This document shows positions 8,567-16,752 of a stretch of 25,949 nt of DNA, piece after piece (the stretch's first letter is position 1; the number at the start of each line of letters is the position of its first letter). This stretch comes from a virus. The translations under genes and the position numbers were made by a program. The notes under the pieces were generated by a model. It saw only the letters and a program-made list of their open reading frames with translations, did not search any database and had not been told where the DNA came from. The DNA lies in the IMG/VR virus record IMGVR_UViG_3300023435_000084, positions 1 through 25,949 of that record; one strand, given 5' to 3'.

Positions 8567-9295
8567 TTAGTCGGATGCAACATATTCGTCAACAGAAACA
8601 GTGATATCTGTATCTGTTTCACGAGTAAGTCGTAAATAGGCTTCGTTACCACCTTCGATAACAACATCACCATTCTCATTTTCAACTAAATCCATACCAG
8701 TTCCAGCAGCAATGGTTGTGCTAGAAGCTGAAGTAGGAGACACATTCCTAATTTTGAATGTAACATAGTCTCCAGCAGTTTGGATTAGAGTTGTGAAAGT
8801 AGAAGTGGCGGCTAACGTCAATGTATTAGCAGCGCTAGTCAAAGTATAATCAAGCTGATTATACGCGATTAACTGAGCTTCTGTTAATACACCAGTAGCG
8901 ACATCGGTAGAACTAGCTAGAATTCCACCACCTTGGGTGAATCTACTAGCATCTAAGTCTCCAGTGGCGCTAATATCTCCAGTAATAGTAGCATCTCCTA
9001 AAACAAATAAATCATCGTTAACTTCAAGATCATCTACTAAAAGATCATTTAAAGCTGTCCATTCATCAGTATCAAGATTTGTTGGATTAGGATCACCTAG
9101 CGCGCCAAAGGCATCATCCCTTGAATCAGTTTTTATAGGTTGGCCATCAATATTAATATTAATATTGATGTTAATACCATCTTTTTCAACTTCTTCAAAG
9201 GCTTGACCTCTAACTAAACTAGGTAAATAAAAGCAAAACGAAATAACCATTATCCCTATAGAAGCGGCAAGAATTTGTTTACTATATTTTCGCAT
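8567..9295 (-). CDS. Exported protein with Sec signal, encoded next to the major capsid gene
   Basis: 242 residues. The N-terminus 'MRKYSKQILAASIGIMVISF' plus the next ten residues is a signal peptide or anchor: basic start, hydrophobic core about 8-28, possible cleavage near VRGQA. Residues 43-51 are an Ile/Asn alternation (INININI) encoded by an ATTAAT-type microsatellite. The C-terminal half (about 110-242) is beta-rich with LTLAATSTFTTL and TIAAGTGMDLVE. A secreted product directly downstream of the capsid gene is unusual. It could be a surface-displayed factor or a virion protein exported before assembly. A hairpin begins 3 bp after its stop codon. Role not established. Confidence 0.7.
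   Translation of the reverse strand: MRKYSKQILAASIGIMVISFCFYLPSLVRGQAFEEVEKDGININININIDGQPIKTDSRDDAFGALGDPNPTNLDTDEWTALNDLLVDDLEVNDDLFVLGDATITGDISATGDLDASRFTQGGGILASSTDVATGVLTEAQLIAYNQLDYTLTSAANTLTLAATSTFTTLIQTAGDYVTFKIRNVSPTSASSTTIAAGTGMDLVENENGDVVIEGGNEAYLRLTRETDTDITVSVDEYVASD
9148..9172. repeat. ATTAAT-type microsatellite in the exported-protein gene
   Basis: AATATT/ATTAAT units repeat about four times and encode the Ile-Asn alternation at residues 43-51 of the exported protein. Slippage here could change length in whole codons. Confidence 0.6.
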
Positions 9296-9316
9296 AAAAA
9301 TAAGTTAAATGGTTAA

Positions 9317-10300
9317 TTAAATAGCTGCACTTGAACCTTTCGAACTGAAAGCCCACTGCCATCCGAGTACAACTGGACCAAACACAGTAGAACCGGTTTT
9401 AATGGTTGTACCGTTATTGTATTCCGGTTTCTCGTTCATACGAGGCTTCCAAGCGTAAGCCATGAAAGCTCGACGTTTTGCACGATTACCTTCAGAAAGA
9501 GACCAATATTCTCTATAAGCATAAGGAATATCAGCAGCAACAACAACACGAATATTAATTCCACGTCTCTTTAATGCCTCGGAACTAGCAAATTGCAAAC
9601 CTAAATTTGCAACATCTGGACCTTGACGAGAGTCAATCAATTTATAAGCGTATGCTGCTTTTTCTGTAGAGATAACTAAACGCAAATCTCTAACAGGTAA
9701 TAATTGAATCCCATTATGATTCTGGAATCGGTTCATTCTGGAAATACCGTCGGTTAAGGCTGTTGGGCCTAATGGTCGTTCAGTATCACCTGATCCAAAA
9801 TTATTATATTGGGTAGTTCCACTTTTTAAAGCATGTGAACCAAACAATGCTTCCGAATTTCCAACAGTCAAGAATGTAGTCCCATGACCTAAATAGAATA
9901 CTTTACAAGCATCCTCATTCCAGCGTTGGTTCATTGATTGCTCAAATTCGCTCATGTCATTACGCATGTCCATCATACGTTTTGAACTAGCACTCTTGGC
10001 AAGCCAATGTAAATCTTCCTCGGTCATCACAAACTTAGCAGTGTATTTTCTCATTGCTAAGGTGACTGGATAACCTCTAACTTTTGTCACAACATTATAC
10101 TCCTGACCTTCAGAAGATAATGGGGCACGACCAAAACCAGACATGTCGTTCAGAACTTCTTCTGGAACGTCTGGCTCATATTCGTTTAAACCTAAATCCT
10201 GGTAGTAAAGCATTGATGATTGCTCATCTTTAGCACGTGAGTATAATGCACGTACTGTTGCATCTACCACATCAGAATATAATCCTTCAATTGTTTCCAT
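9317..10300 (-). CDS. Major capsid protein, Mu gpT-like (HK97 fold)
   Basis: 327 residues, the expected size for an unprocessed HK97-fold capsid subunit. The central pattern EALFGSHALKSG (150-161) followed by 'NNFG', 'LGPTALTDGISRMNRF' and 'LRLVISTEKAAYAYKLI' matches the Mu gpT-like capsid family, in which 'alFs..H' precedes a helix and a strand carrying an L-V-x-S/P motif. It follows the scaffold-like and decoration-like genes, the usual head-module order. No export signal. The subunit should assemble the icosahedral head around the scaffold. Family-level assignment is fairly secure. Confidence 0.85.
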   Translation of the reverse strand: METIEGLYSDVVDATVRALYSRAKDEQSSMLYYQDLGLNEYEPDVPEEVLNDMSGFGRAPLSSEGQEYNVVTKVRGYPVTLAMRKYTAKFVMTEEDLHWLAKSASSKRMMDMRNDMSEFEQSMNQRWNEDACKVFYLGHGTTFLTVGNSEALFGSHALKSGTTQYNNFGSGDTERPLGPTALTDGISRMNRFQNHNGIQLLPVRDLRLVISTEKAAYAYKLIDSRQGPDVANLGLQFASSEALKRRGINIRVVVAADIPYAYREYWSLSEGNRAKRRAFMAYAWKPRMNEKPEYNNGTTIKTGSTVFGPVVLGWQWAFSSKGSSAAI

Positions 10301-10318
10301 ATAAAATGTAGTAAATTA

Positions 10319-10765
10319 TTAATCTTGAGTAAACCCAAGTTCTTGAGGTTCTGCAACCTCTACGACCACCAGGTCGGTATCACCGTCACCTTCTGGATCA
10401 AAAGCTTTTATAAGATATTGACCAGAGGATCCGGCAGCTAAATTAATTTGAATAGCACCAGTAGTACCACTCAAATCGGCATAAGCGCCGATGTCTGTTT
10501 GGGTACATGCTTGATCGGAAGTGAAAACCATTTCCACTCCTTTGTTCTCGAGATACTGTATTGTTTTCTTGGCAACGGTTTCGTTGTCAGCGGCAGATAC
10601 AATAGCTGCAAGAGCATGACCAATTATTTTTGTCCCAGCAGTAGCGACAATAATAAAACCATCACTGTCAATAGTCAACGGATCAGCAAAAGCGATCGTT
10701 GTGCTATTGGCAACAATAATTGGTGTCCCAACACGCGCATCTTTCTGTTTATGAAATCTTTGCAT
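10319..10765 (-). CDS. Probable head decoration / capsid-stabilising protein
   Basis: 148 residues from the ATG at 10765. This start leaves 1 bp after the upstream stop; the frame also allows an ATG at 10789 (156 residues) that would overlap the upstream gene. Beta-rich composition with 'DSDGFIIVATAGTKIIGHAL' and 'GAYADLSGTTGAIQINLA' resembles lambda gpD-like or phage-L-type decoration proteins that trimerise on the capsid. It sits directly upstream of the major capsid gene and downstream of the scaffold-like gene, the classical place for a decoration protein. No catalytic motif. Confidence 0.7.
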   Translation of the reverse strand: MQRFHKQKDARVGTPIIVANSTTIAFADPLTIDSDGFIIVATAGTKIIGHALAAIVSAADNETVAKKTIQYLENKGVEMVFTSDQACTQTDIGAYADLSGTTGAIQINLAAGSSGQYLIKAFDPEGDGDTDLVVVEVAEPQELGFTQD

Positions 10766-10766
10766 A

Positions 10767-11519
10767 TTATAATTTGGCAATCTCCTCATCTATGACTTTT
10801 TGGTCATAACCAGCACTTTTCATGTTCTGGGCAACAGCACGTTTTTTAGCGTCTCCCATATTGGATCCGCCTTCTCCGTTACCATAACTCCCAGATCCAG
10901 AAACACCAGTCATGTCATTCTCATCTTGAGTCGCCTTAGATCGAGTCTTGCGATATTCGCCAATGTCGTCAGCTGACGCAATGGCAAGGGATTTTTTAAA
11001 GTCTGCGGCGATGTCACCTGATTTTATGATGTCATTATCATAGGCATTCATAATTGCTTCTCTGTCTTTAACCTCAGTAGTCTCAGTGTTAATAAGTGCT
11101 TGAATAGCATTTTTATTATTCTGTTCTACTAAATCACGTTTTGTGATTGGTTTGTCAAGATCGTCTTTTTCCGCTTCAGTTTTTTCTTCCTCAGCTTTTT
11201 TATCAGCTGCAATTTCTTCATCTGTTTTTGCATCAGGCTTTGGTTTCTTCAGAGAGGTTATAGCACGATTTTTATAACCAATTATTTTTGTACTTTTAGC
11301 TAAAAGTCCAAATAATTCATCCGGAGTAGCATCTGGATGCTTCTCTTTTAAATCGGTTGTAATCTCTTCATCAGACATTTTGGAGTAGTCTTTTTTATCG
11401 AGGTCCGCGTCGGCACCATCGCCGCCTTCGCCACCCTCAGTTTCTTCTCCATCGACGTTTAAAGCTGCGTCGTCAGTTACTTTTTTTTCCGCCTCAAGCT
11501 CGGCTGCTGTTTTTTCCAT
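10767..11519 (-). CDS. Probable capsid scaffolding protein
   Basis: 250 residues, very acidic and helical, with Asp/Glu/Gly-rich low complexity at 20-45 and Lys/Glu/Ala-rich stretches to about 125. The C-terminal part (170-250) has a Gly/Ser linker and ends in a basic helix ('KKRAVAQNMKSAGYDQ'). Acidic coiled-coil proteins encoded between portal and capsid genes are usually internal scaffolds whose C-terminus binds capsid subunits. No protease motif is visible. It follows a structured 130-bp gap with a terminator-like hairpin, so it may be the first gene of a separately expressed capsid unit. Confidence 0.7.
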   Translation of the reverse strand: MEKTAAELEAEKKVTDDAALNVDGEETEGGEGGDGADADLDKKDYSKMSDEEITTDLKEKHPDATPDELFGLLAKSTKIIGYKNRAITSLKKPKPDAKTDEEIAADKKAEEEKTEAEKDDLDKPITKRDLVEQNNKNAIQALINTETTEVKDREAIMNAYDNDIIKSGDIAADFKKSLAIASADDIGEYRKTRSKATQDENDMTGVSGSGSYGNGEGGSNMGDAKKRAVAQNMKSAGYDQKVIDEEIAKL

Positions 11520-11596
11520 TTTGTTTAATTTTATTACCCCCGGATCAGGGGCTAAATAATCCTAACACCTTGATTTGTTATCCGTTCAAAGTGAAT

Positions 11597-11642
11597 AAAA
11601 ACTGGCTGTTGATGCCCAGCAATGGCTGTAGAGGGCACCAAC
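11597..11642 (-). terminator. Terminator-like hairpin between packaging and capsid genes
   Basis: On the minus strand, GTTGGTGCCC pairs with GGGCATCAAC (10 bp, one G-U) around a 15-nt loop. A T-run of five follows six bases after the stem. It lies in the 132-bp gap (11520-11651) between the 116-residue gene and the scaffold gene. A second small hairpin (CCCC...GGGG, about 11537-11551) precedes the scaffold start. The distance from stem to T-run weakens the terminator call; an mRNA-processing or stability structure is the alternative. Confidence 0.45.
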
Positions 11643-11651
11643 CGTCAACTT

Positions 11652-12002
11652 TTATGATATGGTTTGAATTGCTTGAAACTCTTTACTTTTTGATAATAAA
11701 CGCTTTTGTTTATCTTGCTCAATCATAATAGATAATCTGTATGCGCTTAACATTAAATTGTCAGATGGTTTCAAGGCTAACTCTTGATAAAATTTTCTAA
11801 GAACTTCCTGGCTTTCAAGTTTATAAGCTGTACTGTTCACCCAATTATGGATCTCTTGTAGATACATAGCTTTCTCATGGGCGTGCATTTTTTCATAAGC
11901 GTCGTCCGCTTTATCGAAAGGATACATGAATGATCCAAAATATGCTTTAAATACCCATGATACTGCCCAGAATCTAATCTTGTTCTTTAGACTCCTCAAC
12001 AT
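11652..12002 (-). CDS. Hypothetical protein in head module
   Basis: 116 residues. The N-terminus is a basic, aromatic amphipathic segment ('KNKIRFWAVSWVFKAYFG'), which might contact membrane or protein. The rest is helical ('AYEKMHAHEKAMYLQEIHNW'). The start lies 29 bp inside the upstream gene's end, in another frame, suggesting translational coupling. Its place between portal and scaffold is where head-completion or portal-associated proteins occur. No recognised family. Confidence 0.55.
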   Translation of the reverse strand: MLRSLKNKIRFWAVSWVFKAYFGSFMYPFDKADDAYEKMHAHEKAMYLQEIHNWVNSTAYKLESQEVLRKFYQELALKPSDNLMLSAYRLSIMIEQDKQKRLLSKSKEFQAIQTIS

Positions 12003-12339
12003 TTTCGTAGAATTCTAATTTATTAATTGGTGTTGTGTAGTACTCTTCTTGAATTTTATTAGCTTCTGCCCATAATTTTGATTTACCTTGGGTAATTTTT
12101 ACTAATCCTTGTATGTATTGAGGTAATCTCTCAATCACAACCATTGGTAATTCGGAAGTCATAATCTCTTCCTTGAAAAACTTGTAGGCTTTTTCACTAA
12201 TTTCTTTAATCTGATCAGCCTCTTTATTGTCGGCTGCTTTTTCCTCTTCACTCCTTGTGTCAGGAGCGTCGAGTGCTTCTTGAATTGGTTCAGGAATCTC
12301 CTGTTCTTTGGATTCTCCTGCCTTTTTGTTCTCACTCAT
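11974..12339 (-). CDS. Hypothetical acidic protein in head module
   Basis: 121 residues. The first 45 are disordered and acidic (Glu/Lys/Ala-rich); residues 46-110 are predicted helix with 'YKFFKEEIMTSELPMVVIERLPQY' character. It starts 21 bp after the portal stop and overlaps the next gene by 29 bp. There is no catalytic motif or membrane segment. It may assist portal or scaffold assembly, but function is unknown. Confidence 0.55.
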   Translation of the reverse strand: MSENKKAGESKEQEIPEPIQEALDAPDTRSEEEKAADNKEADQIKEISEKAYKFFKEEIMTSELPMVVIERLPQYIQGLVKITQGKSKLWAEANKIQEEYYTTPINKLEFYENVEESKEQD

Positions 12340-12360
12340 AATTTTTTTATGATTATTTAA

Positions 12361-14328
12361 TTAAACTGTTGGTATTCCTTCTCCAGACTCAGCTAGAGCT
12401 GCTGGATTATCTGATGATTTACTTAATGCGTTTTGACCGGAACCACTTCCTCCACCCGCTTGTTCTAGTTGCGCTTGCTCTTGTTTTCTTTTCTCTTCGG
12501 CCGGATCAACTAACATTGATTCATTGTCATTGTTTGCCCTAATTAACATTCGGGCAGCTTCTCGTTGGTTAAATAAATCTGGTCTACTAGAATATCGATT
12601 AAATTTCATATCGGCTTTAGCTGCTCTAATTGCCGGTGTTTCTGGGATTAAGCTTTCAACACTTGCTTTCATATATAAATCAATCTCTGTCCAATAATCT
12701 TTTCGAATAACAACTGTACGTCTTGGCGCACCTTTTTTTCCAGCGGCTCGATCCTGTTTATAAATCTCATATTCTCGGTCCTCAATCTCTTTTTTCGAAA
12801 TTGTTTCTTTCTCCGAAAAAATGATTTGCATAGTACCAGCGGACCCGTCCGGTAAAGATTGATTAGGCACGGAAATTTTTCCAATTTCTTCGCGAGTCTT
12901 AAACTGGAACATTCTCATTATAATAGGGAATGATCGAGCGGATGTGAAGAACATTAATTGTAATGCAAATGAGTTTAATACCTTATTGGCGTTAGCATCT
13001 AAAATAACAACTTCTTTCGCAGTCTGTCTTCCTTGTTCACCTGAACCACCTGTTTGTGGCGGTGTAGTAGCTCTATCAATTTCAGCGTCAGAACTTTGAT
13101 CGAGTGCCACGTCTGAATTATCAATTCCTTTAGTAAGCCCTGGGATTGTCTGAACATCATCTTTATTCATTCCTGCTGGGGCCGGAGTAATCATTCCTGG
13201 AATAACAATATCTGAGTCAACGAATGTACCATTAAATGTGATTAGTGGTGGAATCGCTGACATCTTACCTTTCCATCGCAATAAAGTTTTCCAACCATCT
13301 TTCCATTTCTTATCTTCTTTTATTTTATTTGCCAATGAATTACCCCAATAATATTCTGGTCGCGCAAACATTTCGAAAATACCTTTATTGATTGGGTAAT
13401 TACCATCGTGATACGGCATTAAATTATCATGCGCGAACATTAATACTCCGTTACAAATAATATTGAAATATTTAGCTTTTTTTACATAACTAGGTAATCT
13501 ACCACTCTCTTTAAATTCTTTTAATTTATGCCTAGGTACAACACTCCAAATTCTAACAATTTGACATTTATTTTCAGTATCAATCATTTGGCTAAGCTCT
13601 TGAAATTTACCGTCATTAAGTCCAGTGAAAATTGTAGTCATCTGAGGGTAAACGTATTTTTGAAAATTCTCTAATCCACCAAGCTCGGCCTCGGCATCAT
13701 CATAGGTTAAATTATCTTGCACACGCATCAATCTTTGCTGCTTCTGAATATTCGGCTGATAAAAATTTGGAACTAATATTTCTTCATTTGGAACAATATT
13801 TGATTCTAACTTCCCATCTACAATATCGTCTTGCACATGGACTGTACCTTGAACAACTGTTTTCTGAACTGATCGAACATATTTTTGGTGACCACTCTCT
13901 GCCGGCCGTCCATCATTTTCATGTGCATATTCTAACATCGCGCGCGCCGCCGCAGAAAATATAATATCCTCTTCTTGATTACTATTCTGAGCTACGACTG
14001 TAGGATAGAATAAATTCAAGGCTAAGTTCGTCACAAAAATATTTGTTTTGTCACGGGAAATTCCAGAAGAATAAGGAACAATCGGATCATTGGGTGAGTT
14101 CGCTTCTGTTAAATTATTATAGTCATATTCACTATCTTCCCAAAATTTCTTTAATGTACGTCCACCAAGCATGTTTTGACCCTTCTCTTTTAGATTACGG
14201 TCGAATAAAAAATGCTGGTATGTCTTCATTATAAAATCAAAATCTTCCTTCGATGGAGCGTAGGGTTCTTTATTATTTGCTGTTTGCCTAATGGCATTTG
14301 TTAAATCTATATCTTGTTTTGTTGACAT
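12361..14328 (-). CDS. Portal protein
   Basis: 655 residues, the size range of portals. It begins 1 bp after the large terminase stop, the canonical portal position. The N-terminal half contains 'IFVTNLALNLFYP', 'QKTVVQGTVHVQDDIVDG' and 'PNEEILVPNFYQPNIQK', which resemble the portal wing region of podo- and siphophage-type portals. The C-terminal 60 residues are Gln/Ser/Gly-rich and disordered, typical of portal tails. The portal dodecamer forms the DNA entry vertex and docks the terminase. The assignment depends on context and size more than on a single diagnostic motif. Confidence 0.82.
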   Translation of the reverse strand: MSTKQDIDLTNAIRQTANNKEPYAPSKEDFDFIMKTYQHFLFDRNLKEKGQNMLGGRTLKKFWEDSEYDYNNLTEANSPNDPIVPYSSGISRDKTNIFVTNLALNLFYPTVVAQNSNQEEDIIFSAAARAMLEYAHENDGRPAESGHQKYVRSVQKTVVQGTVHVQDDIVDGKLESNIVPNEEILVPNFYQPNIQKQQRLMRVQDNLTYDDAEAELGGLENFQKYVYPQMTTIFTGLNDGKFQELSQMIDTENKCQIVRIWSVVPRHKLKEFKESGRLPSYVKKAKYFNIICNGVLMFAHDNLMPYHDGNYPINKGIFEMFARPEYYWGNSLANKIKEDKKWKDGWKTLLRWKGKMSAIPPLITFNGTFVDSDIVIPGMITPAPAGMNKDDVQTIPGLTKGIDNSDVALDQSSDAEIDRATTPPQTGGSGEQGRQTAKEVVILDANANKVLNSFALQLMFFTSARSFPIIMRMFQFKTREEIGKISVPNQSLPDGSAGTMQIIFSEKETISKKEIEDREYEIYKQDRAAGKKGAPRRTVVIRKDYWTEIDLYMKASVESLIPETPAIRAAKADMKFNRYSSRPDLFNQREAARMLIRANNDNESMLVDPAEEKRKQEQAQLEQAGGGSGSGQNALSKSSDNPAALAESGEGIPTV

Positions 14329-14329
14329 A

Positions 14330-15988
14330 TTATAGTTTTAAAATTCTAGCGCGAACACTTTCTCTTGATTTTTGTTTACGCTTATATTCATAAAATTCTC
14401 TATGTAAATCTGATTTATATTCATCTTTCCCTTGCCCGAATGGTCTAAAACCAATCTGAGCAATATAATGCAGTGCATCCGCTAAATCATCATGTTTTGC
14501 TTTTGGAAAATCATACAACTGTTTCTTTAGTTTAGCAGTATGATCGACAGGTTTATGTTTAAAATATATTTTTCCGTGCTGCAATCTACCCTGGAGGGCC
14601 CCACGAATCCGGTCTTCCTTATTAGTGCCTCCATGTTTCAACTCCACAACAACAGGAAATACTTGTTTTTCTTCACTACGTTGCCGTATATACGGCATAA
14701 CTTGATCCTCTAAGGATTTCTTCTCAATACCGATCTTCACTGGCTTATATGTTTCCCACACGTAGAAAACCCAATCAATTAATTCAGGAGCATTAAGTCG
14801 CGCTTCTCGAACAGATTGTAAATACCAGTTCCCCTCACTATCAATATCAGCAATTATTGTACCAGTATAATCCGGATCATTTTTAGCCCTAGCTTTAGAG
14901 TCAGCCACATCAATCGTAATATATCGATTCGTAGTACGTTTCAAAATTTCTGCCGGATCAAATTCTTTCTGTAACCACGCCAATTTAATTTCACGTTCAG
15001 CGTCAGTTAAAGGAGTATTAAGCATTTCCCGGTTATAAGTAGTATAACCAAGTAATCGCTGCTTCTTCTCTAAACTAACTTTCCGTTCTTTCGGATCGGC
15101 AATATCTTTATTAAATTCTAAAGCTTCCTTATCAGTATGAACGTATTTTGTCGGCCAGGTTATTCTTCCTTCATCATCAACTGCTTTTATGTCTCGAACT
15201 TTCCAGTCTACCTCATTTTTTGTTTTGTCTTCTAAATAAACAATCGAACCAGAAAAACTAATCCTATTGGCGAGTATTAAGAAATTACAATCAGGCGCGG
15301 ACCCGGACAACATTTCATCAATAAATGTAGTAACTTCCAGTGTCATAGCCTCCGAAACAACAGTTTTCGAATTTTCAATATCATCCATGATAATCATGTC
15401 AGGCCTATAGCTATCATAAACCTCACCACGAATATTCATACCAGTCGAATATGCAATAACTTTAATTTTATTCGACGTAATAAATTCTTTAACAGATTTT
15501 TTCTTGGAAAATCTATGATTCTCCTCATCTATATCCATGTCCTTCTCAAAAAACAATTGACCAAAATCATCAATAATCTTTTGATTCGTCTGTAAAGCAA
15601 ATGCTACATCGTATAAGTTCGAAGATGCTTTCCTCTGATCGTAACTAACCCAGATAATAAACTTCTTTCTTTCATAACAAATCATGTGAGCCAACCCAAT
15701 CTTACCTAGAGAGGTTTTAGCAGACTCACGATACATAATCCACATAGCCCCAACCAGGTTGTCAAAATTTAAGTCCTGGTACATGTCACTATGGAAATCT
15801 GGCATCTCGAACAAGTGATAATGTGAAAAGTAATATAATGAAAAGAGCGCAATATTTTTTCTACATGCGTAAACTCGTTTTTCTTTATCTTCTAATATCT
15901 CCTCAAATAACTTACGAAAGTCTTCTTTATTGTCGGGGAAAATTTTCTTTTCGTTTGAGGAATTTATCAATTCGTTGTTTTTCTGCAT
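14330..15988 (-). CDS. terL: Terminase large subunit (TerL)
   Basis: 552 residues with both expected domains. ATPase: a variant Walker A YRESAKTS at 86-93 (Lys91, Thr92) and Walker B DMIIMDD at 197-203, preceded by the usual RG...RPD. RNase H-like nuclease: Asp360 in ITIDVAD, Glu422 in IGIEKK and Asp500/501/504 in KHDDLADAL. The enzyme translocates and cuts DNA at the portal. The ATG start overlaps the upstream gene by 62 bp. TTG at codon 7 would give a smaller overlap, but no good ribosome site distinguishes them. Portal follows after 1 bp. Confidence 0.95.
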   Translation of the reverse strand: MQKNNELINSSNEKKIFPDNKEDFRKLFEEILEDKEKRVYACRKNIALFSLYYFSHYHLFEMPDFHSDMYQDLNFDNLVGAMWIMYRESAKTSLGKIGLAHMICYERKKFIIWVSYDQRKASSNLYDVAFALQTNQKIIDDFGQLFFEKDMDIDEENHRFSKKKSVKEFITSNKIKVIAYSTGMNIRGEVYDSYRPDMIIMDDIENSKTVVSEAMTLEVTTFIDEMLSGSAPDCNFLILANRISFSGSIVYLEDKTKNEVDWKVRDIKAVDDEGRITWPTKYVHTDKEALEFNKDIADPKERKVSLEKKQRLLGYTTYNREMLNTPLTDAEREIKLAWLQKEFDPAEILKRTTNRYITIDVADSKARAKNDPDYTGTIIADIDSEGNWYLQSVREARLNAPELIDWVFYVWETYKPVKIGIEKKSLEDQVMPYIRQRSEEKQVFPVVVELKHGGTNKEDRIRGALQGRLQHGKIYFKHKPVDHTAKLKKQLYDFPKAKHDDLADALHYIAQIGFRPFGQGKDEYKSDLHREFYEYKRKQKSRESVRARILKL

Positions 15989-16373
15989 TTGTTAGATTAT
16001 CACTTTTATTAGCTAATTGACCTACCCTACTCTCAAGTTTTTTTATTTTGTAAGACAGATCGTCCGTAACATTTGATAATCCGCTAATAATTTTGCTTAA
16101 TCCTACCGCTGTACTTGCACAAATTTTTTCTGGAGTCATGCACATCGTCGCAAAAAATTTTCTACGTTCCACTTCACCAAGTAAATCTCGTAGGTACTTC
16201 ACGTCTTCTACTGCACGAGAGAAATCAATTGGTCCAGTTGGTTCATATTTTACGATTTCGCCTCCAGTTTTTTTAAGATCGTCCGGCATTTTTGCTTGAA
16301 ACATGACTTCATTCATCATTACTCCAAAGAATTTTGTTTCTGTTATAGATTTTTTCTCTACCAATACTTCCAT
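15927..16373 (-). CDS. Putative small terminase subunit or late-operon leader protein
   Basis: 148 residues, first gene of the leftward operon, overlapping terL. It is helical, with a probable coiled coil at about 95-140 ('SNVTDDLSYKIKKLESRVGQLANKSDN'). No helix-turn-helix is obvious, so the small-terminase call rests on position. The start lacks a Shine-Dalgarno and follows an intrinsic terminator by 14 bp. This implies that expression of the whole operon depends on read-through or on how the leader folds. It could also be an unrelated head protein. Confidence 0.55.
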   Translation of the reverse strand: MEVLVEKKSITETKFFGVMMNEVMFQAKMPDDLKKTGGEIVKYEPTGPIDFSRAVEDVKYLRDLLGEVERRKFFATMCMTPEKICASTAVGLSKIISGLSNVTDDLSYKIKKLESRVGQLANKSDNLTNAEKQRIDKFLKRKENFPRQ

Positions 16374-16386
16374 AAAATTTTTCTAT

Positions 16387-16407
16387 AAAAAAAACGCCAA
16401 AAGGCGT
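16387..16407 (-). terminator. Intrinsic terminator in the late-operon leader
   Basis: On the minus strand a 5-bp GC-rich stem (ACGCC / GGCGT) with a TTTT loop runs straight into eight T residues. It ends 14 bp before the start codon at 16373. Its position after the leftward promoter and before the first gene is that of an attenuator. A weak 6-bp hairpin (16415-16429, TGTGGT / ACCACA) lies just upstream. Confidence 0.7.
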
Positions 16408-16458
16408 ATTAGAATGTGGTAACACCACAAACTAGATCAAAATTTTTAAACCATCTTT

Positions 16459-16541
16459 GTAAGAAATCAATAAGCATATACCTATATAAATTGATTATTT
16501 GTAAGTCGGCACGTTGGCGCCGACCTATGACCCTTTCTTAC
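16459..16541 (-). ncRNA. Branched structured RNA in the late-operon leader
   Basis: A closing 8-bp helix (16459-16466 with 16534-16541, GTAAGAAA / TTTCTTAC) encloses two hairpins: 16505-16510 with 16519-16524 (GTCGGC / GCCGAC), and 16467-16471 with 16490-16494, which has an inner ATAT/ATAT helix. The result is a three-way-junction fold about 50 nt upstream of the terminator at 16387. The pairs also form on the plus strand, but the location in the leftward leader favours minus. It matches no riboswitch class I recognise. Confidence 0.45.
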
Positions 16542-16583
16542 CTCCAAAAAGGAAAAAGATAAGTGGGCGCTTTTTTATTTTTG

Positions 16584-16613
16584 TGACAATATGTCAACAT
16601 TTACATTATAGCA
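16584..16613 (-). promoter_or_regulatory. Leftward extended -10 promoter with downstream operator-like dyad
   Basis: The minus strand carries TGCTATAAT (16613-16605), a consensus extended -10; the -35 region is poor. Eight bases downstream lies TGACA-TAT-TGTCA (16596-16584), a 5-bp inverted repeat at the expected start of transcription. This is the nearest strong leftward promoter to the packaging genes and would give a leader of about 225 nt. The dyad suggests repressor control. Confidence 0.6.
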
Positions 16614-16642
16614 TATATTTAAATTTTTGGAAAATTTTTTTA

Positions 16643-16651
16643 TGTGGATAA
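16643..16651 (-). promoter_or_regulatory. DnaA box
   Basis: TGTGGATAA on the plus strand, the exact reverse complement of the consensus TTATCCACA. It lies just upstream of the leftward promoter. Together with the box at 17011 it may bind host DnaA for replication or for promoter control. Confidence 0.6.
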
Positions 16652-16695
16652 CTTTTCCTGGAGTGAAATATTGGGTGGGGCTAGTTTTTAGGTAC

Positions 16696-16727
16696 AAAAA
16701 GGGGCCCTTAAATGAAATAAGGACCCC
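16696..16727 (-). terminator. Intrinsic terminator on the leftward strand
   Basis: On the minus strand GGGGtCCTT pairs with AAGGgCCCC (8 bp plus one mismatch) around a 9-nt loop, followed directly by five T residues. It would stop transcripts from the upstream leftward promoter at 16773-16781 after about 70 nt. It thereby isolates the late promoter at 16605. Confidence 0.65.
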
Positions 16728-16752
16728 GATTTGAAATGATAAATATATGACG

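Noticed and set aside
16374-16613. T-box or known riboswitch in the late leader
   Set aside because: No T-box sequence or known aptamer core is seen; only generic stems and a terminator are supported.
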